From Dasania marina DSM 21967 (GTDB lineage: Bacteria; Pseudomonadota; Gammaproteobacteria; Pseudomonadales; Dasaniaceae), in assembly GCF_000373485.1 (NCBI RefSeq), contig NZ_KB891576.1, forward strand, positions 248,001 to 312,000: 64,000 nucleotides of DNA, given 5' to 3'. The notes below the pieces were generated by a model. That model did not search any database. It was not told the DNA's origin and worked only from the letters and a program-made list of their open reading frames with translations. The stretch's first letter is position 1, and every line of letters starts with the position of its first letter. Positions 9,403-21,490 of the stretch are shown piece after piece. The translations under genes were made by a program, and so were the position numbers.

Positions 9403-9681
9403 TTAATCCCTATAAACCACCTGCACTAAATGGAAACCAAACTGGGTTTTAATAGGCCCATGCACAGTCAGTATAGGCTGTTTAAAAATAACTTGGTCTA
9501 TCACCTTTACCATTTGCCCCGGTTTCACCTCGCCCAAGTCACCCGAGCGCCTGCCGGACTTACACAAAGAGTGTTTTTTAGCCAACTTGCCAAAGTCGTC
9601 ACCTTTAGCGATGCGTTTTTTTAGCTGTTCGGCTTCTTCTTGGGTTTTAACGAGTATGTGTCGGGCTAAGGCGGTGGCCAT
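9403..9681 (-). CDS. ppiC: Peptidyl-prolyl cis-trans isomerase C (parvulin)
   Basis: A small cytoplasmic parvulin of 92 residues if begun at the ATG at 9681 (MATALARHILVK). A start at 9702 adds seven residues and has no ribosome site, whereas AAGAGAG precedes 9681. The sequence follows Escherichia coli PpiC almost throughout: HILVK, DFGKLAKKHS, SGRRSGDLGE, GQMV, PIKTQFGFHLVQV. It is a single domain with no signal peptide. It catalyses proline isomerisation in folding. It is separated from the upstream lipase gene by a strong bidirectional terminator and so should have its own promoter in 9682-9722 or within the terminator region. Confidence 0.95.
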   Translation of the reverse strand: MATALARHILVKTQEEAEQLKKRIAKGDDFGKLAKKHSLCKSGRRSGDLGEVKPGQMVKVIDQVIFKQPILTVHGPIKTQFGFHLVQVVYRD

Positions 9682-9722
9682 GATGTGCGCTCTCTTTGGC
9701 AATTAATTACAGCAGTTTATGC

Positions 9723-9750
9723 AAAAACCCCAGCTTAAGCTGGGGTTTTT
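9723..9750. terminator. Bidirectional rho-independent terminator
   Basis: Perfect palindrome with arms 9723-9736 and 9737-9750 (AAAAACCCCAGCTT / AAGCTGGGGTTTTT), giving a GC stem and T tracts on both strands. It lies 33 bp past the stop of the lipase gene at 9784 and would end the receptor-lipase transcript. Confidence 0.9.
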
Positions 9751-9783
9751 TAAAATTTTAAAAGATTGTCATTATAGCTGAGC

Positions 9784-12153
9784 TTAATCACCCGGAGCTA
9801 TATAAGTGTCGTCGGTAACGACTACCACACTTGGTGCCGCCACAAAGTTTGCCACCTGTGTTTGTATTTCAGTAGTCACGGCTAAGTTAGCTGCGCCACT
9901 AGGTGCTTCCGCAGAAGCTGTTGGATCTAGCAAAGAACCATGCTTACCCTTGGTAAAGCGCACCAAGGCACTGCCAGCAGTCGTGGTATCAACACCGTTT
10001 AAGCCTAACAAGGCCGCCAAAGGCTCAGTACCACCAAAGGGTACCGCGGTGGTTTGGTTGGGTATTACCCTATCCGATAGGTTACTGCCGCCGTCACCGA
10101 CAATCTCAGTTAAGTGCACTGGCGTGGCGGTAGCCACTAAGCCCGCAGCGAAGTTGTTGGGATCTGCAGAGTCAACTACGGTTTGTGCGGCAAACACAAA
10201 AGAAGCCATGGTTGATTGAATCTCCGCTAACTTAGTAGCTTCACCATTTACCGTTAATTGCGTTAAGAAGGCGTTGTATTGGCAAGAGGTATAAACCTCC
10301 GTGCCTGCAGTAAAGCCCGTACAACCAGAAGCAGGGCTAGCCATAAACGCCACCAACTCATCAGCTAAGTCGCCACCCGCGCCAGCAATTACCGAAGACT
10401 GCACTAAGGGACCAAAGCCCGCGGACTCATTTAAGAAGGCTGCAATACCACCACCGGCACTGTGTATGGAAATATTTTTCACATTAAAAGTGGCATCCAC
10501 CGAAGCGTTAGCAACCGTAGCAAAACCTACCGAGCTAATACCGCCTAAAGATAAACCAACCACAAACACATTATCATGATCGATGCTGGCACCTGTCACA
10601 CTTTCTAAGCCGCGACGCAAGCCCAACATATCTGCCATGCTTTGTTTTAAGTTATCTCTAGCAACTAGCAAGGCCCCTAAGTTCATATAATGGGTGCCGG
10701 AAACCGTAGAGGCATTGATTTCATCACCGGCGGGGGCACCTAAATCAAAACCACGACTGCCATGTAAGGGGTGATCTATAGCGACCGTTGCAAAACACAC
10801 CGGTGGTGCTGATAAGGCAGCGGTCATTAGTAACATAGCCTCTTTAGTAGAGGTAATGCCATGCTGTAATATCGCCACCTTATAGGGCGCTGAACAGGAG
10901 CCACTAGTGGGTATAGTCATTTGCACATCAATAACATCGGCAGTACGCGCCTCGGGGATAAAGTTATATTGCGTAATATGCCTATCACTATCCAAGCCAT
11001 AATCACGCAAGGCACCGCCACTCAAGGCATTACAGGTAGCATCGTTAGCCCCTGCCGTACCAGTAGCGCCGGCGGCAATCAGCAAACCGTTATCACAAAG
11101 GGCTTTCCAGGGCGTATTGATAGGTGCTGTCGGGTTAGAGCCTGTAGGTATCGCCAAGTAATAAGGCAAGGTAATCGTGCCAGTATAATATTGCGCGGTA
11201 TCAAAGGCTGCGCCAGGGTCTGAACCCAGTGACCCAGTAAGAACGGTTCTCACCGTCATGCCGCTATCAGCCACAGTTAATGCAGGCGGCGATAAAGCCA
11301 GTAAAGATTTAATCGCGCCCATCTCATTACCTACCGACTGCGTAGACAGGGCCATAGAATAAATTAAATTATCACTGTCAACTGCGCCACCGGTAGCGGC
11401 TGCGATCATACCTTCATAGATATTGATCACCCCTTGCAAGCTAGCCAAGGAGGCATTACCCGATAAATCTTCTTCGGTATCTTTGAGTAATTGATACGTA
11501 GCCGAGGCTTTAACCTCATTGCCATCGGAATCACTAATACCACTAATAAAAGCCACTACATAAGTGCTACTGGGACTCAAAGGCGTTAAGGGTAATACGG
11601 TGAGTTTAGCGTCGCCAGCAACAGTCACAAAATCAACACCAAACGTTAACTCCGTGCCGGTAGGCGCACAGGGCAAACCCGCAGGTATCGTCGTTGGGTT
11701 GCCGTTACACGTTGCGCCATTGCTTTTGTACACCAAAAACATACGCACTTTGCCGTTAATAGAGCTGGCATCTAAGGTGGTACCCGCCGCCATGTCAAAA
11801 TTAACAATAATAGGCATTTGGGTAGACCAGCCATCCAAGGCTCCCAGCGCAACTGCTGGGTCGGTGTAGTCCGCGCCACCCGCTGCACGGCCAGCGACTT
11901 CGTCGGGCATTTCTAAGGTGCCATCACTAGTGCCTGAAAATAATAAATCACTAGGCAAGGGCAAAATACCATCGGCAGGTTTAAAACTCACCCGCGAGCT
12001 TGGCGTTTCATTATCGGCAGGGTTCACCGAATTTTGGGTATTCTTAGAGCTATCTCCGCAGGCGGCCAAAGCCAGTGCACTGCTAATGGTAATTAATTGT
12101 GCCCATCGTTTAACAGACAGGGGGGCTAGCGTTGTTTGTTTCATATAATACAT
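9784..12153 (-). CDS. Outer-membrane lipoprotein lipase, VolA / Pla-1/cef family
   Basis: An exported lipase or lysophospholipase of about 789 residues. The ATG at 12153 is preferred because GGAG stands 7 bases before it; a longer frame to 12201 has no such site. A lipobox ALAAC gives a lipidated Cys32. The next part matches the bacterial lipase N-terminal domain (DGILPLPSDLLFSGTSDGTLE). The catalytic alpha/beta-hydrolase domain has nucleophile Ser535 in GLSLGG and an oxyanion region LQHGITSTKE. VolA in Vibrio is a surface-exposed lipoprotein that releases fatty acid from lysophosphatidylcholine. Here it starts 20 bp after the stop of a TonB receptor, so receptor and enzyme are co-transcribed, with beta-oxidation genes beside them. 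Confidence 0.88.
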   Translation of the reverse strand: MYYMKQTTLAPLSVKRWAQLITISSALALAACGDSSKNTQNSVNPADNETPSSRVSFKPADGILPLPSDLLFSGTSDGTLEMPDEVAGRAAGGADYTDPAVALGALDGWSTQMPIIVNFDMAAGTTLDASSINGKVRMFLVYKSNGATCNGNPTTIPAGLPCAPTGTELTFGVDFVTVAGDAKLTVLPLTPLSPSSTYVVAFISGISDSDGNEVKASATYQLLKDTEEDLSGNASLASLQGVINIYEGMIAAATGGAVDSDNLIYSMALSTQSVGNEMGAIKSLLALSPPALTVADSGMTVRTVLTGSLGSDPGAAFDTAQYYTGTITLPYYLAIPTGSNPTAPINTPWKALCDNGLLIAAGATGTAGANDATCNALSGGALRDYGLDSDRHITQYNFIPEARTADVIDVQMTIPTSGSCSAPYKVAILQHGITSTKEAMLLMTAALSAPPVCFATVAIDHPLHGSRGFDLGAPAGDEINASTVSGTHYMNLGALLVARDNLKQSMADMLGLRRGLESVTGASIDHDNVFVVGLSLGGISSVGFATVANASVDATFNVKNISIHSAGGGIAAFLNESAGFGPLVQSSVIAGAGGDLADELVAFMASPASGCTGFTAGTEVYTSCQYNAFLTQLTVNGEATKLAEIQSTMASFVFAAQTVVDSADPNNFAAGLVATATPVHLTEIVGDGGSNLSDRVIPNQTTAVPFGGTEPLAALLGLNGVDTTTAGSALVRFTKGKHGSLLDPTASAEAPSGAANLAVTTEIQTQVANFVAAPSVVVVTDDTYIAPGD

Positions 12154-12172
12154 GGTATGACTCCAACATCTG

Positions 12173-14623
12173 TTAAAAGCGGTACTGACCTTGTATGGCA
12201 ATTGTTCTGCCCGGATCTACCAATGTGTAATAACCTATGCTCTGGGTAAGATTGGCAGCTAAGGGGGTATCGTTGGCATAGCTAATGGTTTCTTCGTCGG
12301 TTAAGTTTTTACCCACTAAGGCCACTTCCCAACCCGCTTCGTTATCACCTAAGGCGACACGGGCATTCAGTTTTTGATAACCATCCTGCTCTATATTTGG
12401 GTCTACATTTTGCGAAGGATTGTAATCGGTAGTGAATAACACATCGATGGTGGTACGCAGTTGCAGCCTATCACTCACATCAATTACATAATCAGCGGCA
12501 ATAGCACCCGACCAATTAGCCACGTATTGATTAGTGTTACCGTTAAAATCGCACTCACTTTCACCGGTAGTGATACGTTCACGCTGCGTACACTGGCCAT
12601 TGAGATAGTCTTTAAACTCAAAATCCAACCAGGCTAATGAACCGCTCAAGGTTAGTGCTTCACTTAAACGCCAGCGGCCATCTAACTCTAAACCTAGCGA
12701 TACCGCTTCTGCGGCATTACCGACATTAAAGCCTAATACACCGTCGTATATGCTCACCTGCAAGTCATCGTATTGGGTATAGAAATAAGCGACATTTAAT
12801 TCAGCTGCACCATCGGCCAAACTAGTTTTAAAACCTATTTCTAACGTTTCTGCCTCTTCTTCTGCGTATTCGAAGGCACCAGTAGGCACGACAACATCTA
12901 ATGCAGAGCTGATAGGGTTAACAATAGTAGTGGCTTGGGGGGGGGCATTAGAGCGCACATCGTAACCACCTGATTTAAAACCACGAGTCCAAGTGGCATA
13001 GCTTAAAACATCGTCACTAATATCCACTTCAAAGGTCACTAAAGGTGCGAACTTTTCTACTTCACGCTTGCCTGCCAAGTCATTACGGGCAACCTTAAAT
13101 ACTGCACCGAGCAAGTAATCTATGCCCATAGAGGTATTGGGTATGAACAATTCATCATAGGGAACGGTGTTGCCATCACTATCTTTAACCGTTAGCACAC
13201 GAGTGGCTTCTTTCTCTTCATAGGAGTAACGGCCGCCTAAGGTTAAACGCACGTTGCTCTCTATATTCCACGTACCTTGTAAAAAAGTAGAGATCACTTC
13301 GGTGTCTTGATCAAAGTATCGTGGCACTGAAATACCGCGTAACTGTTGCGCAGCACCGGTGTTATACACCGTGGTAGCGCCACCATCGGCTGAAAAAGCC
13401 GTAGGTAATATACCCTCTAACAAATTAGGTAAATCTGAGTCAGGCGTCACCATAAAGGCATCTTCAAAATCTAAACTGCTATCTTGATAATAAACACCCG
13501 CTATCCACTCTATTGTTTCGCCAACTGGTGAAACAATACGAAACTCTTGGCTGAATTGTTTAAACTCTTCTTTAGAGCGCACAAAAAATAAATCAGCGCT
13601 GGTAAAGTCACAATCGCAAAGCTCATCGTAATCGTATTCTAAATGACTGGTAATAGAAGTTAAGGTGTAATCATTAACTGCGTAATTAAAGGTTAAAGTG
13701 ACGTTGTCGGTAGTGTTTTCACTAAAATCACCGTTAGATGAGCGCTTAGCGTTTTGGCTAATATCTCGTACGCTATTAGGCACAGTATCAGTGCCTGCAT
13801 TAAGTGAATATAAAATATCACTCCAATTAGCGCCCGCTAATGCAGGGTTAAGGGAAGCTTCATCGCCGGCAATTTCTATCTGCCTACCTTTTACGTCAAA
13901 TCTCCCATGCTCAAACTTTAAAACCGCATCTAAATCGCTAGTGATATCCCAAGCTAAAGACAAGCGTACGGTTTCTTCGTCTCTATTGGGCTCGTCATCT
14001 CCATCGATATTTTTTACATAGCCATCTAGCTGCCTGTTGCGATAGGCCAAGCGCGCTGATATATCATCGGTAATAGGGCCAGAGACTACGCCATCAAAAA
14101 TTTGTTCGCCAAATTCTGGCTCATAAGTGCCCGACACCGAGGCCTCAAATTCTTTTGTGGGTTTATTAGTGATTACGCTTAAGGCGCCAGCAATACTATT
14201 TTTACCGTATAAAATATTTTGCGGGCCGCGTAATACCTCTACCCTAGCCAAATCTAAAAAAGGTGCCCGGGAGAGTTGCGCGCGACCATAATAGGTACCG
14301 TCTACATACATACCTACGGACTGCTCAAAACCTTGGTTAATACCCGAGCCTATACCCCGTATATAAATATTGGTGCCTATACCGGTTTCAGACATGGTGA
14401 AGTTAGGTACGTAGGCCTGTAAATCTTCAATCTTCATCAAACCCGCTTCGTTCATTTTATCGCCACTCAGGGCGCTAACCGACACGGGTACATCTTGTAA
14501 ACTTTCAGCACGATATTGTGAGGTAACTAGCACTTCTTCTAGCACTAGGTTTTGCGCTAAGGCAGAGTGATTAACTGCCGCGACAGCTGTAGCTAGTGCA
14601 CATAACTTAAACACTGACTTCAT
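12173..14623 (-). CDS. TonB-dependent receptor, co-transcribed with the lipase
   Basis: An outer-membrane receptor of 816 residues from the ATG at 14623, which follows GGAG by 8 bases; a longer frame to 14695 adds 24 residues ahead of the signal peptide and is rejected. The signal peptide ends SALAQ, followed at once by LEEVLVTSQYR (TonB box region). The plug contains SVSALSGDKM, IYIRGIGSG and VEVLRGPQNILYGKNSIAG, and the chain ends in the barrel motif GQYRF. It has no N-terminal STN domain, so it does not signal to an anti-sigma factor. The gene contains a run of nine C on the coding strand at 12937-12945. Being coupled to the lipase, it may import a lipolysis product or head group; substrate is inferred only. 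Confidence 0.93.
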   Translation of the reverse strand: MKSVFKLCALATAVAAVNHSALAQNLVLEEVLVTSQYRAESLQDVPVSVSALSGDKMNEAGLMKIEDLQAYVPNFTMSETGIGTNIYIRGIGSGINQGFEQSVGMYVDGTYYGRAQLSRAPFLDLARVEVLRGPQNILYGKNSIAGALSVITNKPTKEFEASVSGTYEPEFGEQIFDGVVSGPITDDISARLAYRNRQLDGYVKNIDGDDEPNRDEETVRLSLAWDITSDLDAVLKFEHGRFDVKGRQIEIAGDEASLNPALAGANWSDILYSLNAGTDTVPNSVRDISQNAKRSSNGDFSENTTDNVTLTFNYAVNDYTLTSITSHLEYDYDELCDCDFTSADLFFVRSKEEFKQFSQEFRIVSPVGETIEWIAGVYYQDSSLDFEDAFMVTPDSDLPNLLEGILPTAFSADGGATTVYNTGAAQQLRGISVPRYFDQDTEVISTFLQGTWNIESNVRLTLGGRYSYEEKEATRVLTVKDSDGNTVPYDELFIPNTSMGIDYLLGAVFKVARNDLAGKREVEKFAPLVTFEVDISDDVLSYATWTRGFKSGGYDVRSNAPPQATTIVNPISSALDVVVPTGAFEYAEEEAETLEIGFKTSLADGAAELNVAYFYTQYDDLQVSIYDGVLGFNVGNAAEAVSLGLELDGRWRLSEALTLSGSLAWLDFEFKDYLNGQCTQRERITTGESECDFNGNTNQYVANWSGAIAADYVIDVSDRLQLRTTIDVLFTTDYNPSQNVDPNIEQDGYQKLNARVALGDNEAGWEVALVGKNLTDEETISYANDTPLAANLTQSIGYYTLVDPGRTIAIQGQYRF

Positions 14624-14686
14624 GGCTTTTTCTCCGTAGGTGTTGCTATTGTTATTTTCTATGGCTTGCAAACTTTGGTGAATGTT

Positions 14687-14717
14687 GTCATTCATCTATT
14701 TAAAATAGACGAATGAC
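14687..14717. promoter_or_regulatory. 15-bp inverted repeat, candidate operator of receptor-lipase operon
   Basis: Arms 14687-14701 (GTCATTCATCTATTT) and 14703-14717 (AAATAGACGAATGAC) pair with one mismatch around a single central base. It lies 64 bp upstream of the receptor ATG and about 55 bp past the fadA stop. There is no T tract on the minus strand, so an operator (for example for a TetR-type repressor) fits better than a terminator. Confidence 0.5.
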
Positions 14718-14771
14718 CTGTGTTACCCCATACATCTTTTACTGTGAATATTTAATAGTTTTATCTAGCGA

Positions 14772-18090
<3,319 letters not shown>

Positions 18091-18139
18091 GTGTAATTCC
18101 TTGTTTTAAATTATCTAATATGATGTCTATGCAAAAAGT

Positions 18140-19927
18140 TTACAGCGCAAAAGGATCTACCTCTGCGCTGATTAAATTATTCACTCCTGACAACATGGTT
18201 TGCTCTAAACCCGCTGTGCGCGGCAATATGCGCTGGAAGTAAAACTGGGCGCTATATATTTTGTTACGATAAAACTCATCCCCTGACGCCAGTTTTTGCT
18301 GCGCAACCGCTGCAGCCTTGGCCCATAAGTAAGCATAGGTGATATAGCCCGAATACATAAGATAATCGACACAGGCAGCGTTGACCTCGTCTTGATTTTG
18401 CATGGCGGCCATGCCTATTTTCATGGTGTTATCGCCCCAGGCTTTTAGCAGCGTGGATAACGGCGCGATAAACTCCGCCATGTCGGGGTTGTCGCTATGG
18501 GTTTTGCAAAAAGCTGACATTTCTGTAATTAATAACTGCAGAGGCTCACCGGCTTTAAGTAGAATTTTGCGGCCTAATAAATCCAAAGACTGTATACCGG
18601 TAGTACCCTCATAAAGCATAGAGATACGGCTATCGCGCACATTCTGCTCCATGCCCCATTCTTTGATGTAGCCGTGGCCACCAAAAATCTGCATTCCCAA
18701 ATTTGCCGATTCAAAACCCGTTTCAGTGGCAAAGGCTTTCGCTATGGGGGTTAATAAGGACAGTAGCTCGTTCGCTTTATCAGCATCACCACCGGCGGGA
18801 TGCACGGTTTGATCGCTAAGTTGTGCCACCCAGTACACCAGCATACGGGCACCTTCGGAAAAAACTTTTTGGGTCATTAACATGCGACGCACATCGGCGT
18901 GCACAATAATAGGATCGGCCTCTTTTTCGGGAGCTTTAGTCCCCGATAACGAGCGCATCTGGGTTCTGTCTTTAGCGTAAGCTAGGGAATTTTGATAGGC
19001 CCACTCAGCATGTGCCAACCCCTGTGCAGCCGTACCTATTCTTGCGGTATTCATAAAGGTAAACATAGCATTTAAACCACGATTTGCCTCCCCTATCAGA
19101 TAACCGGTAGCACCATCGAAGTTCATGACACAGGTAGCGTTACCGTGTATGCCCATTTTGTGCTCCAGCGAACCACAGTTTACGGCGTTGCGCTCACCTA
19201 TATTACCTTCAACGTCGACGATAAATTTAGGCACGATAAATAGAGAAATACCTTTAGTGCCCTTGGGGGCTCCCGGTAAACGCGCCAAAACGATATGGAT
19301 AATATTTTCGGCCATATCGTGCTCGCCCGAAGAAATAAAAATCTTGGTGCCGCTAATCGCATAGCTGCCATCGCCATTAGGCTCGGCCTTGCTGCGCAGC
19401 AGCCCCAAGTCGCTGCCGCAGTGCGACTCAGTTAAACACATAGTGCCGGTCCAGCTGCCATCCACTAACTTGGGCATAAACTGTTGTTTTTGCTCATCGC
19501 TGCCGTGATGGCTAATGGTGTGGCAAGCGCCGTGTGACAAACCCGGGTACATACTCCAAGCCCAGTTAGCGGTACCCGACATTTCGGTAACCGCAATAGC
19601 GATAGATTTAGGAAAGGCCTGGCCTCCGAAAGCCTCATCGCCCTCCAGTGCCGGCCAACCGCCCTCTACGTATTGTTGGTAAGCTTCTTTAAAACCGGTA
19701 GGTGTGGTTACTACACCTTCATGCCACTGGCAGCCTTCACTGTCACCTACGGCATTGAGTGGCGCTAACACTTCTTCACAAAACTTAGCGGATTCATTCA
19801 ACACCGCATCGACTAGCTCGGCATTCATCTCTTGCCAGCAATCGGTAGCTTGAAAATATTGCTCTATTTCTAATAGTTCTTGTTGGACAAACGCAATATC
19901 ACGCAGGGGAGCTTGGTAGTGGCTCAT
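18140..19927 (-). CDS. Acyl-CoA dehydrogenase with C-terminal extension domain
   Basis: A flavoprotein of 595 residues that would introduce the trans-2 double bond in acyl-CoA, the first step of beta-oxidation. Motifs are the FAD/substrate loop CLTESHCGSDLGLLRSKA, GTKIFISSGEHD, QIFGGHGYIKEWGMEQ and the catalytic Glu in MLYEGTTGIQSLDLLGRK. About 120 extra C-terminal residues form the helical extension typical of the 600-residue subfamily (as in PA0506/PA0508-like enzymes), not the 814-residue FadE of Escherichia coli. The ATG at 19927 is chosen; a GTG at 19939 is an alternative. It heads the fadE-type/fadB/fadA operon. Confidence 0.93.
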   Translation of the reverse strand: MSHYQAPLRDIAFVQQELLEIEQYFQATDCWQEMNAELVDAVLNESAKFCEEVLAPLNAVGDSEGCQWHEGVVTTPTGFKEAYQQYVEGGWPALEGDEAFGGQAFPKSIAIAVTEMSGTANWAWSMYPGLSHGACHTISHHGSDEQKQQFMPKLVDGSWTGTMCLTESHCGSDLGLLRSKAEPNGDGSYAISGTKIFISSGEHDMAENIIHIVLARLPGAPKGTKGISLFIVPKFIVDVEGNIGERNAVNCGSLEHKMGIHGNATCVMNFDGATGYLIGEANRGLNAMFTFMNTARIGTAAQGLAHAEWAYQNSLAYAKDRTQMRSLSGTKAPEKEADPIIVHADVRRMLMTQKVFSEGARMLVYWVAQLSDQTVHPAGGDADKANELLSLLTPIAKAFATETGFESANLGMQIFGGHGYIKEWGMEQNVRDSRISMLYEGTTGIQSLDLLGRKILLKAGEPLQLLITEMSAFCKTHSDNPDMAEFIAPLSTLLKAWGDNTMKIGMAAMQNQDEVNAACVDYLMYSGYITYAYLWAKAAAVAQQKLASGDEFYRNKIYSAQFYFQRILPRTAGLEQTMLSGVNNLISAEVDPFAL

Positions 19928-20037
19928 ATCTGTTCTCACCTCTTAAATAAATCGTTCATCTAGAGTGTAAGAAGTATAGCCGCTATTCAATGGCCGATAG
20001 TGGCAATGGCTATGACAATATCAACCATTGGGGGAGC

Positions 20038-20233
20038 CCGCTTTGGCGGGCAGCTACAAGTAAAAAAAACAAAGCTAGGGGTTTTCTTGTAACTTACAGC
20101 TTACCGCTTAGCTCTGTTGCTGAAAGCAACTTCCGCCTTTGCGGGCAGCGGCAAGCTACAAGCAGAAAGGCACGGCCTACGCTTTTTCTTGTAGCTTAAA
20201 GCTTGCCGCTTGCCTCTGTTGCTGAAAGCAACT
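20038..20233. repeat. Two tandem REP-like units, period about 95 bp
   Basis: Unit 1 starts at 20038 and ends at 20131; unit 2 starts at 20133 and ends at 20233. Each begins CCGC(C)TTTGGCGGG-like sequence, has CTACAAG, then CTTGTA(A/G)CTTA(A/C)AGCTT(A/G)CCGCTT and ends in GTTGCTGAAAGCAACT. Within each unit, CTACAAG and CTTGTA pair as hairpin arms. Unit 2 overlaps the last codons of the AraC gene. The remaining part of 19928-20195 shows no gene. Confidence 0.75.
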
Positions 20234-21251
20234 TTTTCCTATATTCACCAGGCGGCAGGCCTGTCCATTTTTTAAACGAACGGCTAAAGGTAGAGGGGTC
20301 ATCAAAGCCCACTAGGGCAGCAACCTCTTGGGTGCTCATGGTGGGTGAGTTTAAATATAAAATCGCCGCTTCCATACGGGTTTCATCTTTAATTTTTTGA
20401 AAGCTGCTAGCCTCCTGCGCCAACTTGCGGTGCAGGCTGGTTACTGACATATGCAAGCTGCTAGCAATTTCCATAGCTTGGGGTAATTCGGTGCCCATCT
20501 TTTTTGCCATTAGGGATTTAACCCGCTGCGTCACGGTATCGCTAGAGTGAGCCGTGCGGTTAAAGGCATAGTAAGGGGCCTTGGCTAAAAACTCGTCTAT
20601 ATTTTCGGCCTGCTGTATCACCGGCATGCTTAGAAATTTTGCCGGGTAACTATAACCACAAAAATCTTGCTGATAATAAACCTCGTAGCAATGCTTATTA
20701 CCCCCTGGATTAGCAAAGGTGTAATACATGGCTTGTAGCGGGATTTCGCGGCCTATCAGCCAGCTTAGAAAACCGTGCCAGGCGGCTAAGGTCGACTTTA
20801 AGGTCATGGGGTCAGCAACCGCAATCAAGGCATCAAACTCGGCTGCCGGCAAATGCTCCAGCTTAGCCATTTTTGACACGGCAAACTCGCCTTCCACGCT
20901 ATAACTTTGTTTGATTTTAAAGCCGCGGCACAACTCAAAGAAGTGACCACACTCGTTTATCGCCTCAGCAAGGGTTTTGGTTTGCACCGCTACCCAGCAC
21001 ATAAATCGCAGCGCCCCAGTAGGCACCAAACCGCCGCTTAACATGCCAAACCAGTCATCACCGCTGGTTTGAATAATGCGGTGATGTAACTGGCCGTAGG
21101 CCACGGCCGAGCATGGCTGGTTGCTTTGCAGCGCCTGCATATCCAGCTCTATATCAGCGAGTAACTCAGCACGATCTATGCCCCGCTGCTCGGCTTGGTT
21201 AAGCATGGCCTGTATATAGGCGGCCGGTATGGTCAGTTGCTGTTCCACAGA
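20196..21251 (-). CDS. AraC-family regulator with arabinose-binding-like N-terminal domain (OruR/ArgR type)
   Basis: A transcription factor of 351 residues from a GTG at 21251 that has AAGGA 5 bases upstream; a TTG at 21275 is the longer alternative. The N-terminal two thirds resemble the arabinose-binding domain of OruR-type regulators (GALRFMCWVAVQTKTLAEAI). The C-terminal AraC domain has two helix-turn-helix motifs (MSVTSLHRKL; STQEVAALVGFDDPSTFSRSFKKWTGLPPGEYR). The last about 13 codons (KLLSATEASGKL) come from a REP-like repeat and a near copy of that stretch recurs just downstream. It is divergent from the thiolase at 21491 and is the likely regulator of it. Confidence 0.9.
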   Translation of the reverse strand, partial: SVEQQLTIPAAYIQAMLNQAEQRGIDRAELLADIELDMQALQSNQPCSAVAYGQLHHRIIQTSGDDWFGMLSGGLVPTGALRFMCWVAVQTKTLAEAINECGHFFELCRGFKIKQSYSVEGEFAVSKMAKLEHLPAAEFDALIAVADPMTLKSTLAAWHGFLSWLIGREIPLQAMYYTFANPGGNKHCYEVYYQQDFCGYSYPAKFLSMPVIQQAENIDEFLAKAPYYAFNRTAHSSDTVTQRVKSLMAKKMGTELPQAMEIASSLHMSVTSLHRKLAQEASSFQKIKDETRMEAAILYLNSPTMSTQEVAALVGFDDPSTFSRSFKKWTGLPPGEYRKKLLSATEASGKL

Positions 21252-21315
21252 AATCCTTGATTTGCCTGTTATCAAACAAACGCTACCATAATCGATAAAC
21301 CACTAGCTATAAAGA

Positions 21316-21413
21316 CTTGCAACATTTTGCCTTGCAAGTTGGCCTGTTTGGCCTCTGCTATGCTGTCTGCCATTAGGTATAATCCGCTGTCATTTATATT
21401 GCTACACTAGTGT
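21316..21413. promoter_or_regulatory. Divergent promoter region of AraC and thiolase genes
   Basis: CTTGCAA at 21316-21322 and TTGCAAG at 21332-21338 form an inverted repeat spaced by 9. A TATAAT-like -10 box is at 21378-21383 for the thiolase direction, with no convincing -35 box. A 10-bp palindrome ACACTAGTGT is at 21404-21413. These are candidate AraC-protein contact sites, not proven. Confidence 0.35.
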
Positions 21414-21490
21414 TCAAAATATGCACGCTCTATTGAGCAGCAGGTTCCATAAACACAGCCACAAGCTGTTATGAATAAAAAGGTAATCCC

